Positions 17,599 through 26,507 of a DNA stretch of 64,000 bases are shown one piece after another. Origin of the DNA: an uncultured Parasphingopyxis sp. Its GTDB lineage: Bacteria; Pseudomonadota; Alphaproteobacteria; Sphingomonadales; Sphingomonadaceae. The notes under the pieces were generated by a model. That model saw only the letters and a program-made list of their open reading frames with translations. It did not search any database and was not told the origin of the DNA. Every line of letters begins with the position of its first letter. The first letter of the stretch is position 1. The translations under genes and the position numbers were made by a program. The stretch spans positions 45,696 through 109,695 of the forward strand of contig CAMYKP010000001.1 in NCBI GenBank assembly GCA_947259005.1, read 5' to 3'.

Positions 17599-18747
17599 AT
17601 GAGCGTTTTAACCAGTATAGGTGCCAGACTTGGCGCATTGTTGAACAGCGAGGGCCGCGGCCCTTGGGGTGGCCGTGGCAGCGGCGGGTCGGGCGGCAAC
17701 GGCTCGGGCGGTGGTTCTGGCGGTGGAGGAGGCGATGATGGCCCCAAAAACCCCTGGTCCCAGCCGCCTCGCAAAAGGCCAACAGGCGGTCAGAGCGGTC
17801 CGACGGCGCTTGACGATCTGTTGAAACGCGGTCGCAGCCAATGGGGCGGCAGCGGTGGACGCGGCCCGAATATGCCGACCTTTGGCGGTCGGCCGATCTG
17901 GTTCTGGGCGATTATCGTTCTCGTCCTGCTCTGGCTCTTTTTCACATCCTTCCATCTGGTCGGCCCGCAGGAACGCGGTGTGCTGACCCGGTTTGGCAAT
18001 TATCAGGGCACGTTCGAGCCGGGCGTCAGCCTTTCCTGGCCCGCGCCCATCGACCGGGTGCAGATCATAGATGTCGACAATATCCGCACCATCGATATCG
18101 GCGGCGGCGGCGAGAATGCCGAAAATCGCGTGCTGACCGGTGATCAGAATATCGTCGATCTTGCCTATCAGATTCGCTGGAATATCAAGGAGCCGCAAAA
18201 TTACCTTTTCCAGATCGCGGACCCCGACACGACGATCCGGGAAGTGGCCGAAAGCGCAATGCGCGCCGTCATGGCGCGGATCACGCTCGACGAAGCCATC
18301 GGCTCGGGACGTGCCGAAGCTGAGCAGCGGGTCCAGGTTCTGATGCAGGAATTGCTCGACGGCTACGGGGCTGGCGTGCTTATTCAGGGCGTCGCCATTG
18401 AAGAGGCTGATCCGCCGGCAGCAGTGGAAGAGGCGTTCCGTGAAGTGTCTGCCGCGCAGCAGACCGCACAAACCTATCTCAACGACGCCCGCGCTTATGC
18501 GCAGCAGCTTACCGCGCAGGCACAGGGTGAAGCAGCAGCTTTCACCCGCGTTTACGAAGAATACAGGCTTGCTCCGGAAGTGACGCGCAGGCGTATGTAT
18601 TATGAAACAATGGAACAGGTTCTGGGCCGCGTGAACATCACGATTGTCGAAAATGATGGCGTGACGACATATCTTCCTCTGCCAGAGGTGCAACGCCGGG
18701 CTCGCCAACAGGCAACGCCCGCCCCCCAGACGGGAGAAACACCATGA
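17599..18747 (+). CDS. hflK: FtsH protease modulator HflK
   Basis: A 382-residue inner-membrane SPFH/band-7 protein that forms a periplasmic cage around FtsH with HflC. A Gly-rich cytoplasmic tail (residues 15-50, GRGSGGSGGNGSGGG) and basic Pro-rich stretch precede a single transmembrane helix (PIWFWAIIVLVLLWLFFTSF, about 95-115), followed by the band-7 domain (LVGPQERGVLTRFGNYQGTFEPG) and an Ala/Gln-rich coiled coil (AAQQTAQTYLNDARAYAQQLTAQAQGEA). The ORF track start at 17557 is replaced by the ATG at 17599 because AAAGAGAG sits immediately upstream and MSVLTSI begins the conserved protein. Overlaps hflC by 4 nt (ATGA). Confidence 0.95.
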   Translation: MSVLTSIGARLGALLNSEGRGPWGGRGSGGSGGNGSGGGSGGGGGDDGPKNPWSQPPRKRPTGGQSGPTALDDLLKRGRSQWGGSGGRGPNMPTFGGRPIWFWAIIVLVLLWLFFTSFHLVGPQERGVLTRFGNYQGTFEPGVSLSWPAPIDRVQIIDVDNIRTIDIGGGGENAENRVLTGDQNIVDLAYQIRWNIKEPQNYLFQIADPDTTIREVAESAMRAVMARITLDEAIGSGRAEAEQRVQVLMQELLDGYGAGVLIQGVAIEEADPPAAVEEAFREVSAAQQTAQTYLNDARAYAQQLTAQAQGEAAAFTRVYEEYRLAPEVTRRRMYYETMEQVLGRVNITIVENDGVTTYLPLPEVQRRARQQATPAPQTGETP

Positions 18748-19613
18748 GCGTTGTTAGCCGCGTAATGCGCAATCCGATTGCCTATGGCATCCTGGCGGTG
18801 GTGGTCCTTGTTACGATTTTCAGCAGCTTCTCGATCGTTCCGGAAACCCGACAGGCGGTTATCGTCCGCTTTGGGCAGCCGGACCGGATCGTCAATCGCT
18901 ACGAACCGGGCGTTCCATTCGGTTCGGGCAGTGCCGGGTTGATGGCGCACATACCGTTTGCGGAACAGGTCGTATGGATCGATCGCCGCATCCAGAATGT
19001 CGAGATGGAGCGCCAGCAGGTGCTGTCGACCGACCAGCTCCGGCTGCAGGTCGATGCCTTTGCCCGCTATCGGATCGTCGATCCGCTGCAGATGTATATT
19101 TCGGCGCGGACCGAAGAACGGGTGAGTGAGGCCTTGCGCCCGATTCTTGCCTCCTCGCTGAGAAACGAACTTGGTCGCCGGCCGTTCGCGGCGTTGCTTA
19201 GCCCCGAACGCGGTCAGGTGATGGACAATATCCAGGAAAGCCTGAATCTTGCAGCTCGACAATATGGGGCGGAGATCGTCGATGTGCGGATCAAGCGCGC
19301 CGACCTTCCCGAGGGGCAGCCACTGGAATCGGCCTATGTGCGAATGAGCTCAGCGCGCCGTCAGGAAGCCCTGACCATTCGCGCGCAAGGGGCCAAACAG
19401 GCACAGATCATCCGGGCTGAAGCCGATGCAGAAGCGGCGCGCACCTATGCAGAGGCGTTTGGCGCTGACCCCAATTTCTACGATTTCTATCGGGCGATGA
19501 TCTCCTACCGGTCGACTTTCGGGGTAACCGGCGGCGATGACGATCAGGGCGAAGCAGCAATCGTGATGTCTCCGGACAACGAATATCTGCGCCAATTCCG
19601 TGGACAGCGCTAA
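18744..19613 (+). CDS. hflC: FtsH protease modulator HflC
   Basis: A 289-residue SPFH protein, partner of HflK in the FtsH-HflKC holoenzyme that regulates membrane protein degradation. It has one N-terminal transmembrane helix (NPIAYGILAVVVLVTIFSSF, about 10-30), the SIVPETRQAVIVRFGQPDR opening of the band-7 domain and a C-terminal RMSSARRQEALTIRAQGAKQAQIIRAEADAEA helix. Its ATG overlaps the hflK stop by 4 nt, so the two are translationally coupled. The degP gene starts 111 bp downstream in the same direction. Confidence 0.95.
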   Translation: MSVVSRVMRNPIAYGILAVVVLVTIFSSFSIVPETRQAVIVRFGQPDRIVNRYEPGVPFGSGSAGLMAHIPFAEQVVWIDRRIQNVEMERQQVLSTDQLRLQVDAFARYRIVDPLQMYISARTEERVSEALRPILASSLRNELGRRPFAALLSPERGQVMDNIQESLNLAARQYGAEIVDVRIKRADLPEGQPLESAYVRMSSARRQEALTIRAQGAKQAQIIRAEADAEAARTYAEAFGADPNFYDFYRAMISYRSTFGVTGGDDDQGEAAIVMSPDNEYLRQFRGQR

Positions 19614-19724
19614 CTAATCGACCAACGGCATTGTGACCCCCTATGTTCAATATGTGTTAAGGCGCTATTGCGCAGATAACAGACAGGTGTCGTAACCGGA
19701 TTAAGTGGAAGAGATTGGAGAATT

Positions 19725-21293
19725 ATGGCCGTGCGTTACGCTTATGCGATCACAGGAATTCTACTGGCTGGAGGCACTGCAGCGACTTTGGCGTTGCAGC
19801 AACCGGTTGGCGCGCAAGTAGCCCAAAATGCCCCCTCAGCCATGCCGCAGGCAGGTGCCCCTGGCAGTTTTGCCGATCTGACCGAGCGGCTCGCGCCCTC
19901 GGTCGTCAACATCTCTACGACGCAGACGATCGAAGTGCAGGGGCAGGGACGCAATCCCTTTGCGGGCAGTCCCTTTGACGACTTTTTCCGTCAGTTTGGC
20001 CAGCAGCGCGGCAATGGCGCACCGATAACCCGAGAAGCGACTTCGCTCGGGTCTGGCTTCATCATTTCAGCCGATGGCTATGTGGTGACGAACAATCATG
20101 TGATCTCGTCCCGTGGCCGCAACGGCCAGCCGGGGACAGATCCCGTCGACACGATCACGGTGACACTTTCCGACCGTACCGAATATGAAGCGCGAATTGT
20201 GGGCCGTGATCCGGCATCCGATCTTGCCGTTCTGAAGATTGATGGCGAAAATCTGCCGTTCGTCCAATTTGGAAATTCGGATGAATTGCGTGTCGGAGAC
20301 TGGGTGCTTGCGATTGGCAATCCTTTCGGCCTTGGCGGTACAGTGACCGCAGGCATTGTTTCTGCGCTCCAGCGGACAATCGGCCAGGGCGGTGCCTATG
20401 ACCGCTATGTTCAGACCGATGCCTCGATCAACCAGGGTAATTCCGGCGGACCGATGTTCGATCTTTCGGGAAACGTCGTCGGCATCAATAGCGCCATCTT
20501 TTCGCCGACCGGCGGCAATGTCGGTATCGGCTTTGCGATCCCTGCCTCCGAAGCCTGGCCGATCGTTCAGACGCTGATGCGCGGCGAACGGGTCCAGCGC
20601 GGCTATCTCGGCGTTTCGATCCAGCCATTGGGCGATGATATCGCCGATTCTCTCGGTCTGCCGCACAATCGCGGTGAGATCGTTGCCCGCGTCGAACCGG
20701 GCGAAGCGGCCGAGCGTGCCGGTATCCAGCAGGGCGACGTGATTGTCAGCGTCAACGGCCGCGATGTGACGCCTGACGAGACCCTGTCTTACATCGTTGC
20801 CAATCTGCCGGTCGGCGAACGCGTGCCGATCACCCTGATCCGGGATGGCGAGCAGGTCCGCGTGACCGCGACGATGGGCGAACGGCCGACCGACGAGGAG
20901 CTGATTGCGCGTGCGCAGCAGAACCAGCAGGAAGATGAAGGCCTGCAGGAGCCGACCAAGGAAGATCCGGGCAGCGACGAATCCGAAGCGACGATGGAGG
21001 CCATCGGTATCGGCTTCCAGACGCTGACCCCGCAAATCGCCCGCCAGATCGGTATTCCCGGTGGCGTCCGCGGACTGGTTGTGAACCAGGTCGATCCATC
21101 CAGCGATGCCGCGCAAAAGGGCATCCGCCGGGGCGACGTGGTCCTGTCGATCAACCGCACGGCGACCCTGCAACCGTCTGATGCGGTACGGGTAATTTCC
21201 AGTGCACAGCGGGCCGGGCGCAGCTCGGTGCTCCTGCTGCGGCAGCGTGGAAATTCCATCCCGCTCTATGTCGGCGTCGATATCATCGAGTAA
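19725..21293 (+). CDS. Do family periplasmic serine endoprotease (DegP/DegQ-like)
   Basis: A 522-residue HtrA-type protease and chaperone. A signal peptide covers residues 1-29 ([18 protein letters not shown], cleavage near VGAQV). The trypsin-like domain shows His in VTNNHVI, Asp in [11 protein letters not shown] and Ser in [13 protein letters not shown], a complete triad. Two PDZ domains follow: one starting at [12 protein letters not shown], the second at about residue 430 ([19 protein letters not shown]). A charged linker ([21 protein letters not shown]) separates them. TTGGAG lies 7 nt before the ATG. It follows hflKC, consistent with an envelope protein quality-control cluster. Confidence 0.95.
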   Translation: MAVRYAYAITGILLAGGTAATLALQQPVGAQVAQNAPSAMPQAGAPGSFADLTERLAPSVVNISTTQTIEVQGQGRNPFAGSPFDDFFRQFGQQRGNGAPITREATSLGSGFIISADGYVVTNNHVISSRGRNGQPGTDPVDTITVTLSDRTEYEARIVGRDPASDLAVLKIDGENLPFVQFGNSDELRVGDWVLAIGNPFGLGGTVTAGIVSALQRTIGQGGAYDRYVQTDASINQGNSGGPMFDLSGNVVGINSAIFSPTGGNVGIGFAIPASEAWPIVQTLMRGERVQRGYLGVSIQPLGDDIADSLGLPHNRGEIVARVEPGEAAERAGIQQGDVIVSVNGRDVTPDETLSYIVANLPVGERVPITLIRDGEQVRVTATMGERPTDEELIARAQQNQQEDEGLQEPTKEDPGSDESEATMEAIGIGFQTLTPQIARQIGIPGGVRGLVVNQVDPSSDAAQKGIRRGDVVLSINRTATLQPSDAVRVISSAQRAGRSSVLLLRQRGNSIPLYVGVDIIE

Positions 21294-21300
21294 GCATGAC

Positions 21301-21367
21301 GCCCCGGGCCGCGATTGGGCGGCCGGGGCATCATCGCCCTGGGGATTGGCGGTTTTCATCGCCAATC
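21301..21367 (+). terminator. tandem hairpins between degP and the HerA-C ATPase gene
   Basis: Two consecutive hairpins follow the degP stop. GCCCCGGGCCGC (21301-21312) pairs with GCGGCCGGGGC (21319-21329) with one bulge. GATTGGCG (21344-21351) pairs exactly with CGCCAATC (21360-21367) around a loop GTTTTCAT. No 3' T-run is present, so this may attenuate or stabilise rather than terminate. Confidence 0.5.
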
Positions 21368-21409
21368 GGGCCGTCTATCGTTCCCGCAAAAACATTAAGG
21401 GGCGTATCG

Positions 21410-23002
21410 ATGAGTGAATCCGCAGGCATATTTCTCGGCAAGGGTGGTGGAGAGAAGCAATTTCTCAACCTGTCCCGCGCCAACCGGCACGGCTTGATCG
21501 CGGGTGCCACTGGCACGGGCAAGACCGTGACTGTTCAGGGCCTGTGCGAGAGTTTTTCCAATGCCGGCGTTCCGGTGTTCGTGGCCGATGTCAAAGGCGA
21601 TCTCTCTGGCGTTGCGATGCCGGGCAGCGAGAGTTTCAAACATCACGACAAGTTGATCGAGCGGGCTGAAGAGATCGGGCTCGAAGATTATCACTATCTC
21701 GATAGCCCGACGATTTTCTGGGATCTGTATGGCGAAAAGGGCCATCCGGTCCGCACGACGATCAGCGAGATGGGGCCGCTCCTGCTCGGGCGGTTGATGG
21801 ACCTTTCCGACGCCCAGCAGGGCGTTCTGGAAATTGCGTTCCGCTTTGCCGATGATGAAGGGATGCTGCTCCTCGATCTGGAGGATCTGCAGGCGATGAT
21901 GGTCGCCACATCCGAAAATGCGAAGGAATTGTCAGCACAATATGGCAATGTCTCGCGGCAAAGCGTCGGCGCGATTCAGCGCAAGTTGCTCCAGCTCGAA
22001 GGGCAGAGTGCTGCCGAGTTTTTCGGCGAACCGGCGCTCGATATCGACGACTTCTTTCGCACAGACGATCAGGGCCGAGGCTTCGTCAACATCCTGATGG
22101 CCGACAAGCTGATGGAAAATCCGAAGCTTTATGCGACATTCCTGCTCTGGCTGATGAGCGAACTTTTCGAAGCGCTCCCCGAGGTCGGCGATCCCGACAA
22201 ACCCAAGCTCGTATTCTTCTTCGATGAGGCGCATTTGCTCTTCGATGATGTACCGGATGCGCTAGAAGACAAGATCGAACAGGTGGTCCGCTTGATCCGT
22301 TCAAAAGGGATCGGCGTCTATTTCATTACGCAGAATCCTATCGATATTCCCGAGAGGGTTGGCGGCCAGCTTGGCAATCGTATCCAGCATGCGCTGCGCG
22401 CTTTCACGCCGCGCGACAAGCGGGCAATCAAGGCCGCTTCCGAAACTTTCCGGATCAATCCCGATCTCGATGTCGAAACCGCGATAACCGAACTCAAGGT
22501 CGGCGAGGCGCTGGTTTCGACCCTGATGGACGATGGCGCGCCATCGCCGGTTGAACGGACGCTCATCCGGCCGCCCTATTCGCGGATGGGACCGATCTCG
22601 ACCGGAGAAAGGGCGGCGATACGTGCCGCGTCTCCCATCGGCGATATCTATGACGAGCGGGTCGATCGCGAGTCCGCTGCCGAAGTATTGGAACAGAAAG
22701 CGCTGGACGCAGCCGAGACCGCCCAGGAAGTCGAAGAGCAGGGCGAAGAGGCCGTGCGTGAGCGACCGCGCAAGAGCAAATCTCTCTGGGCGCGTGTCAG
22801 CCGTGCCGCCGCAGGGGCCGCCGCGGCATCTGCCGGATCTGCTTTGGGGCGTAGAATGTCTGGCCGCACGAGCCGCGCCAATCCTACGGCTTCAGCCGCC
22901 AGTGCTGCGGGCAGCACGATCGGCAACGAGATCGGCAATGCGATAGGTATTCCCGGCGTGGGTCGGTTCGTCCGCGGCGTATTGGGCGGGCTGCTACGCT
23001 AA
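21410..23002 (+). CDS. HerA-C/DUF853 family ATPase
   Basis: A 530-residue P-loop ATPase of the HerA C-terminal (DUF853) family. Walker A is GATGTGKT at residues 32-39, Walker B is [14 protein letters not shown] about 267, and a sensor-like [32 protein letters not shown] segment follows, as in HerA/FtsK-like translocases. The C-terminal 100 residues are Ala/Ser/Gly-rich with glycine-rich repeats ([15 protein letters not shown] ... GNEIGNAIG). Family function in bacteria is not established; DNA or protein translocation is inferred. The ORF track start at 21296 lies in the degP-linked hairpins; the ATG at 21410 is preceded by TTAAGGGGCG. Convergent with the thioesterase gene, stops abutting. Confidence 0.92.
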   Translation: MSESAGIFLGKGGGEKQFLNLSRANRHGLIAGATGTGKTVTVQGLCESFSNAGVPVFVADVKGDLSGVAMPGSESFKHHDKLIERAEEIGLEDYHYLDSPTIFWDLYGEKGHPVRTTISEMGPLLLGRLMDLSDAQQGVLEIAFRFADDEGMLLLDLEDLQAMMVATSENAKELSAQYGNVSRQSVGAIQRKLLQLEGQSAAEFFGEPALDIDDFFRTDDQGRGFVNILMADKLMENPKLYATFLLWLMSELFEALPEVGDPDKPKLVFFFDEAHLLFDDVPDALEDKIEQVVRLIRSKGIGVYFITQNPIDIPERVGGQLGNRIQHALRAFTPRDKRAIKAASETFRINPDLDVETAITELKVGEALVSTLMDDGAPSPVERTLIRPPYSRMGPISTGERAAIRAASPIGDIYDERVDRESAAEVLEQKALDAAETAQEVEEQGEEAVRERPRKSKSLWARVSRAAAGAAAASAGSALGRRMSGRTSRANPTASAASAAGSTIGNEIGNAIGIPGVGRFVRGVLGGLLR

Positions 23003-23428
23003 CTAGCGCTGGGTTTTCTCGGGCAGGAACAGCGCCGCGATTTCCTCGGCGATACGGGCAGGGCGCAGCGTTTCGGCATCGATGCAGCACCAGCGGGACT
23101 TCACCTCGGCAAGCACTTCCTCGCCGCGTTTGATGATCGTGTCGTAAAAGGCGCTGGCGCCCTGCACTTTTTCGACGACGACCGAAGCGATCACATTGTC
23201 GTCGAGAAATGCGGGCTTGCGGTAGGTGATTTCATGCTTGAGCGCGACCCATAGATGTGCCGCAACTGCTTGTGGCGGAGCGATTTTCTGCCAATGCGCC
23301 AATACGGCGTCCTGCACCCAGTTGAGATAATTGGCGTTGTTCACATGCCCCATGAAATCGATGTCGGCCTTGTCGACAGCGATTGCATGCTCGTGACGGG
23401 GGGAATTGGTGTCGGACAGTGTACGCAT
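23003..23428 (-). CDS. acyl-CoA thioesterase, 4HBT/YbgC hot-dog family
   Basis: A 141-residue hot-dog fold thioesterase. The active-site helix reads DIDFMGHVNNANYLNWVQDAVL near residue 23, with the catalytic Asp in the D-x-x-x-H-V-N-N pattern of the 4-hydroxybenzoyl-CoA thioesterase class. The remaining strands (EITYRKPAFLDDNVIASVVVEK, FYDTIIKRGEEVLAEVKSRWCCID) fit the YbgC group, which cleaves short or medium acyl-CoA or acyl carrier protein esters. No Tol-Pal genes are adjacent, so the natural substrate is unknown. Its stop abuts the stop of the convergent HerA-C gene with no intervening base. Confidence 0.9.
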   Translation of the reverse strand: MRTLSDTNSPRHEHAIAVDKADIDFMGHVNNANYLNWVQDAVLAHWQKIAPPQAVAAHLWVALKHEITYRKPAFLDDNVIASVVVEKVQGASAFYDTIIKRGEEVLAEVKSRWCCIDAETLRPARIAEEIAALFLPEKTQR

Positions 23429-23490
23429 ACTCCACGATATAGAGATGATGATACCGCTTACAACTGTGTCAGTAAATCGATGATCCGCCG

Positions 23491-24576
23491 CTAGGCCTGG
23501 CGCATCTTTCCATTGTTGAAATGAATAGGGGGAAATGGCGGGAAATTCCGGAACGCCGATCCGCCGACCGCCTCGAGAAAGGTGTCGGCTGCAGTCTTGC
23601 CCGCACCATCCAGCGCACGATAGAAATCCAGCGGTCGCTGGAGCATCCAGAGGGAGAAGGGCGAGGCAAATCGCTCGCCGTCCACGCCTTCTATTCGATA
23701 GGGTGCCATGCCAATCGCTCGCGGTATTTCCGTATCCGGATTGGCCTGTGCCCAGTCGGTGTAGAGATTCGCGACCGCCTGGAGATGGGGCATCTGTTCG
23801 CTCATCATCCGCTGCAAGACCGGAAGCAATGTGTCCGGAATCGCATCGTCTTCCAGGAATTCTCCGGACAAGGGGGCAGCCGCCTCCATCATGCGCTCAA
23901 CCCATATCGCGACATGGGGTGCGAGGCGTTTCATGAGGTTGCCGGATTCCGGATCGCGGTAGAGATGCGCATAAAGCGGGCCAATCAGCCCATAGTCGCC
24001 GATCGAAGGGCGGGTGCCGAACAAATAGTCGTGCACCGCGAAATGGGCATCGAGATCCGCAAGCAGCGTCTCATAGCTTTTCTCGATAGCGGGTATCGTG
24101 GCGGGGTTGACGCCGAGCATCGGGACAAAGCCCTTGAATCGCTGGCCAATCTCGCGGCCGCGTTTGACCTGTTCTTCGCGGCTTCCCCCGGGCAGGTTCG
24201 ACTTTCCGAACTCGCCGTAAATCCACTCCTCATTGTAATTCCAGCGGTAATGCATGGCCGGGATGACGAGCCATTCATCGCCGTAAAGTTCGAACAAAAG
24301 GGCCACGAGTTTCTGGACCGGCGTATCGGGATAGACGGACGGACTGCCCGCCTCTGCCTCGAAATGATCGATGATGCTTGTCGTATCCTGGATGACCGTG
24401 CCATCGTCTTTCTGGACGACCGGTACCACCGGATAGCCGACAGCGGGAATGATAACGTCCTGCATGACCTCCGGCGACGGAGGCAGCTCCTGATAGTCAA
24501 TCTGTTTCCAGTCGAGATAGGCTCGCGCCTTGCCGGAGAAGAGCGATGCCGGGGCCCCGTACAGGATATGCGTCAT
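23491..24576 (-). CDS. glutathione S-transferase-like protein, extended form
   Basis: A 361-residue protein with an N-terminal thioredoxin/GST fold (LYGAPASLFSGKARAYLDWKQIDYQE, then VGYPVVPVVQKDDGTVIQDTTSIIDHFE, the cis-Pro and glutathione-binding loop). The C-terminal alpha-helical part is much longer than a typical 200-220-residue GST, with about 150 further residues including GTRPSIGDYGLIGPLYAHLYRDP. The resemblance is to the glutathione S-transferase family proteins annotated widely in sphingomonads; the enzymatic substrate is unknown. The ORF track start at 24741 lies in frame far upstream; the ATG at 24576 has GCGGAGA before it and begins the conserved MTHILYG. Confidence 0.85.
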   Translation of the reverse strand: MTHILYGAPASLFSGKARAYLDWKQIDYQELPPSPEVMQDVIIPAVGYPVVPVVQKDDGTVIQDTTSIIDHFEAEAGSPSVYPDTPVQKLVALLFELYGDEWLVIPAMHYRWNYNEEWIYGEFGKSNLPGGSREEQVKRGREIGQRFKGFVPMLGVNPATIPAIEKSYETLLADLDAHFAVHDYLFGTRPSIGDYGLIGPLYAHLYRDPESGNLMKRLAPHVAIWVERMMEAAAPLSGEFLEDDAIPDTLLPVLQRMMSEQMPHLQAVANLYTDWAQANPDTEIPRAIGMAPYRIEGVDGERFASPFSLWMLQRPLDFYRALDGAGKTAADTFLEAVGGSAFRNFPPFPPIHFNNGKMRQA

Positions 24577-24608
24577 CGAAATGTCTCCGCGATGGGGATG
24601 GTTCCGGC

Positions 24609-25064
24609 CTAGCCGCGGCCGCGATAGGAAGCGACACCTTGATCGGGCAGCCAGAGTCCCTCTGGCGGCGTGCCCGATTGCCAGAAAATATCGATCGGAA
24701 TGCCTCCGCGTGGATACCAGTATCCGCCGATGCGCAGCCACTGGGGCTGCATCTCCTCAAACAGGCGTTTGCCGATACCCACTGTGCAATCTTCATGGAA
24801 TGCCCGATGGTTACGAAAGCTTCCGAGAAACAGTTTTAAAGATTTGCTCTCAACTATTGTCTCGCCCGGTGCATAGTCGATCACCAGATGTGCGAAATCG
24901 GGCTGCCCGGTAACCGGGCAGAGCGATGTGAATTCCGGCGCGGCGAATCGCACCAGATACAGCTCTCCTGCACGCGGGTTGGGAACATAATCGAGGGAAG
25001 CGTCTTCGGGAGACGGTGGCAGAGATGAACTCTTGCCGAGATGCTTGGCGTCCATGCGGCTCAT
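24609..25064 (-). CDS. queF: NADPH-dependent 7-cyano-7-deazaguanine reductase
   Basis: A 151-residue short-type QueF (tunneling fold), which reduces preQ0 to preQ1 in queuosine biosynthesis. The nucleophilic Cys49 sits in [10 protein letters not shown] and the proton-donor Asp56 follows at the conserved spacing of seven. [21 protein letters not shown] is the NADPH and substrate motif E(S/L)K-S-K-x-Y/F-hh-S/F-F-R-N-x. The C-terminal [17 protein letters not shown] is diagnostic. Lies 32 bp upstream of the GST gene on the same strand. No preQ1 riboswitch was recognised upstream. Confidence 0.97.
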   Translation of the reverse strand: MSRMDAKHLGKSSSLPPSPEDASLDYVPNPRAGELYLVRFAAPEFTSLCPVTGQPDFAHLVIDYAPGETIVESKSLKLFLGSFRNHRAFHEDCTVGIGKRLFEEMQPQWLRIGGYWYPRGGIPIDIFWQSGTPPEGLWLPDQGVASYRGRG

Positions 25065-25176
25065 CTAGTCGATTTGGCGGTTGATGTCATTCCCGGCATG
25101 CGGTTCACTGACGATTAAGCTGGCGCGGCGTTGGTTCGACGCTGTATCGGGGCCGGGGCAAAATAGGGTAGCAACA

Positions 25177-26409
25177 GTGCGGCATAGTGCGTTTTGTATA
25201 TTTGGGATTCTGGCGGCCGTTGCTGCGCCGCTTTCCCCTGTTTTGGCTCAGGAGGCCGGAACGGAGGCGCAGACTGAGACGCCATCTGCCGAGCCGCAGC
25301 GACCACCGATATTCAGCCTGCCGCCCGGCGAAGTCCGCGAACGTCCTCAGCCCGATGTCCAGGGGCCCCGGGCTCCCGGCATCTCCTCTCCGCGCCTGAT
25401 CGGGCCGGACCCAGAGCCAACGCCATCATCCTCTGCGAACAGCTCCCGCCCGGCGGTACCATCGCGACAGCCTGATCCGGCACCCCCGGTGATTGTGAGC
25501 AGACCGCAAAGTGCGCCCGACCATGCGGCTCAGTCCAGAGTGCCGGTTTCGCGGCCGCCATCCAACACACCGGATACCGACTCGCCGTCAATCGCTGATC
25601 TCCCTCGACCGCGGATTGCAGAGGAGTCATCGGCGCCCGAGCAAGCCGAAACAGACTCCAGCTCCGTTGCCGCCGTGCCTGCCGATCAGGGCGGTATCGC
25701 GTGGTGGGTCTGGCTGCTCGGGCTGGGTGCGATTGCCGGTCTTGCCGCTGCAATACGGTTGGTACGCACGCGTCGGTCCGTCGAAGAAGAGAAAACCCTC
25801 GAGCCAGCACCGCTTGTCCGGAAAAAGGCGGAACCAGAGGCCGATCCAGCACCGACGCCCGCCGCAGAGGCGCCAACGCCCGCTATGGCCACCGCGCCGA
25901 GTGCGCCGCCCACTGCGGATGCACCGTCCCGGATCGAGGTCGATTTCCAGCCCCTGTCGGCGCGCCTGTCCACGCTTGGGTTGACGCTCAGCTATCGGCT
26001 GACGCTTTTCAACATCAGCGATGAGCCGCTGCGGGACATCGCCGTCCGGCTGGGGATGCGTTGCGCCGACAGTGCGGCGATGGAGGGGTCTTCTGAAGCC
26101 GGCCCGCCCTGCGTTTCACTCGATGCGCTGGAGGCCGGTGCATCGCATACGCATACGGGTGAAATCCGCCTTGATCCGCAGGTGTTCAAGCCATTTCAAT
26201 CCGACGGCAAGCCGATGCTGGTGCCCATCGTCGACATGTTCCCCTGCTACCGGGACAGTGATGATGTGCTGCATGAAATGCATGCGGCGATGCTGGTCGG
26301 CCGTGAGCATGAGCCGCCAGCCCCAAAGATGCAGCCCTTCTGGCTGGAACGGGGATTCGGACAATTCGGCATGATCGGTTGCCGGATGCTGAGCGTTAAA
26401 ACGGCCTGA
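25177..26409 (+). CDS. exported, proline-rich single-pass membrane protein of unknown function
   Basis: I prefer the GTG at 25177, preceded by AGGG 8 nt upstream, which places a clean signal peptide (RHSAFCIFGILAAVAAPLSPVLAQ) at the N-terminus; the ORF track start at 25081 would add 32 residues in front. A Pro/Ser-rich linker of about 130 residues (low complexity) follows, then one transmembrane helix (WWVWLLGLGAIAGLAAAIRLV, about 173-195) with basic KRT residues on its cytoplasmic side and a second Ala/Pro-rich linker. The last 150 residues form a compact domain beginning RIEVDFQPLSARLSTLGLTLSYRLTLFN. The fold was not recognised. Monocistronic, upstream of a peptidase gene on the same strand. 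Confidence 0.7.
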   Translation: MRHSAFCIFGILAAVAAPLSPVLAQEAGTEAQTETPSAEPQRPPIFSLPPGEVRERPQPDVQGPRAPGISSPRLIGPDPEPTPSSSANSSRPAVPSRQPDPAPPVIVSRPQSAPDHAAQSRVPVSRPPSNTPDTDSPSIADLPRPRIAEESSAPEQAETDSSSVAAVPADQGGIAWWVWLLGLGAIAGLAAAIRLVRTRRSVEEEKTLEPAPLVRKKAEPEADPAPTPAAEAPTPAMATAPSAPPTADAPSRIEVDFQPLSARLSTLGLTLSYRLTLFNISDEPLRDIAVRLGMRCADSAAMEGSSEAGPPCVSLDALEAGASHTHTGEIRLDPQVFKPFQSDGKPMLVPIVDMFPCYRDSDDVLHEMHAAMLVGREHEPPAPKMQPFWLERGFGQFGMIGCRMLSVKTA

Positions 26410-26507
26410 TTCCGGCATTTCTGCCTGTTTCGGTAGCGCGCTTCCTTCGCTTGTCGCTATCGGTACTCCATGCCATAGATTAGCGGGTTTTCCGAAGGGG
26501 GCGGCGA

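Noticed and set aside
17608-18708. 366-codon minus-strand ORF
   Set aside because: Antisense to hflK; repetitive His/Arg/Ala-rich translation typical of shadow ORFs.
20067-21365. 432-codon minus-strand ORF
   Set aside because: Antisense to degP, whose catalytic motifs, PDZ domains and ribosome binding site establish the plus strand as coding.
23521-24612. 363-codon plus-strand ORF
   Set aside because: Antisense to the GST-like gene, no recognisable domain, no ribosome binding site.
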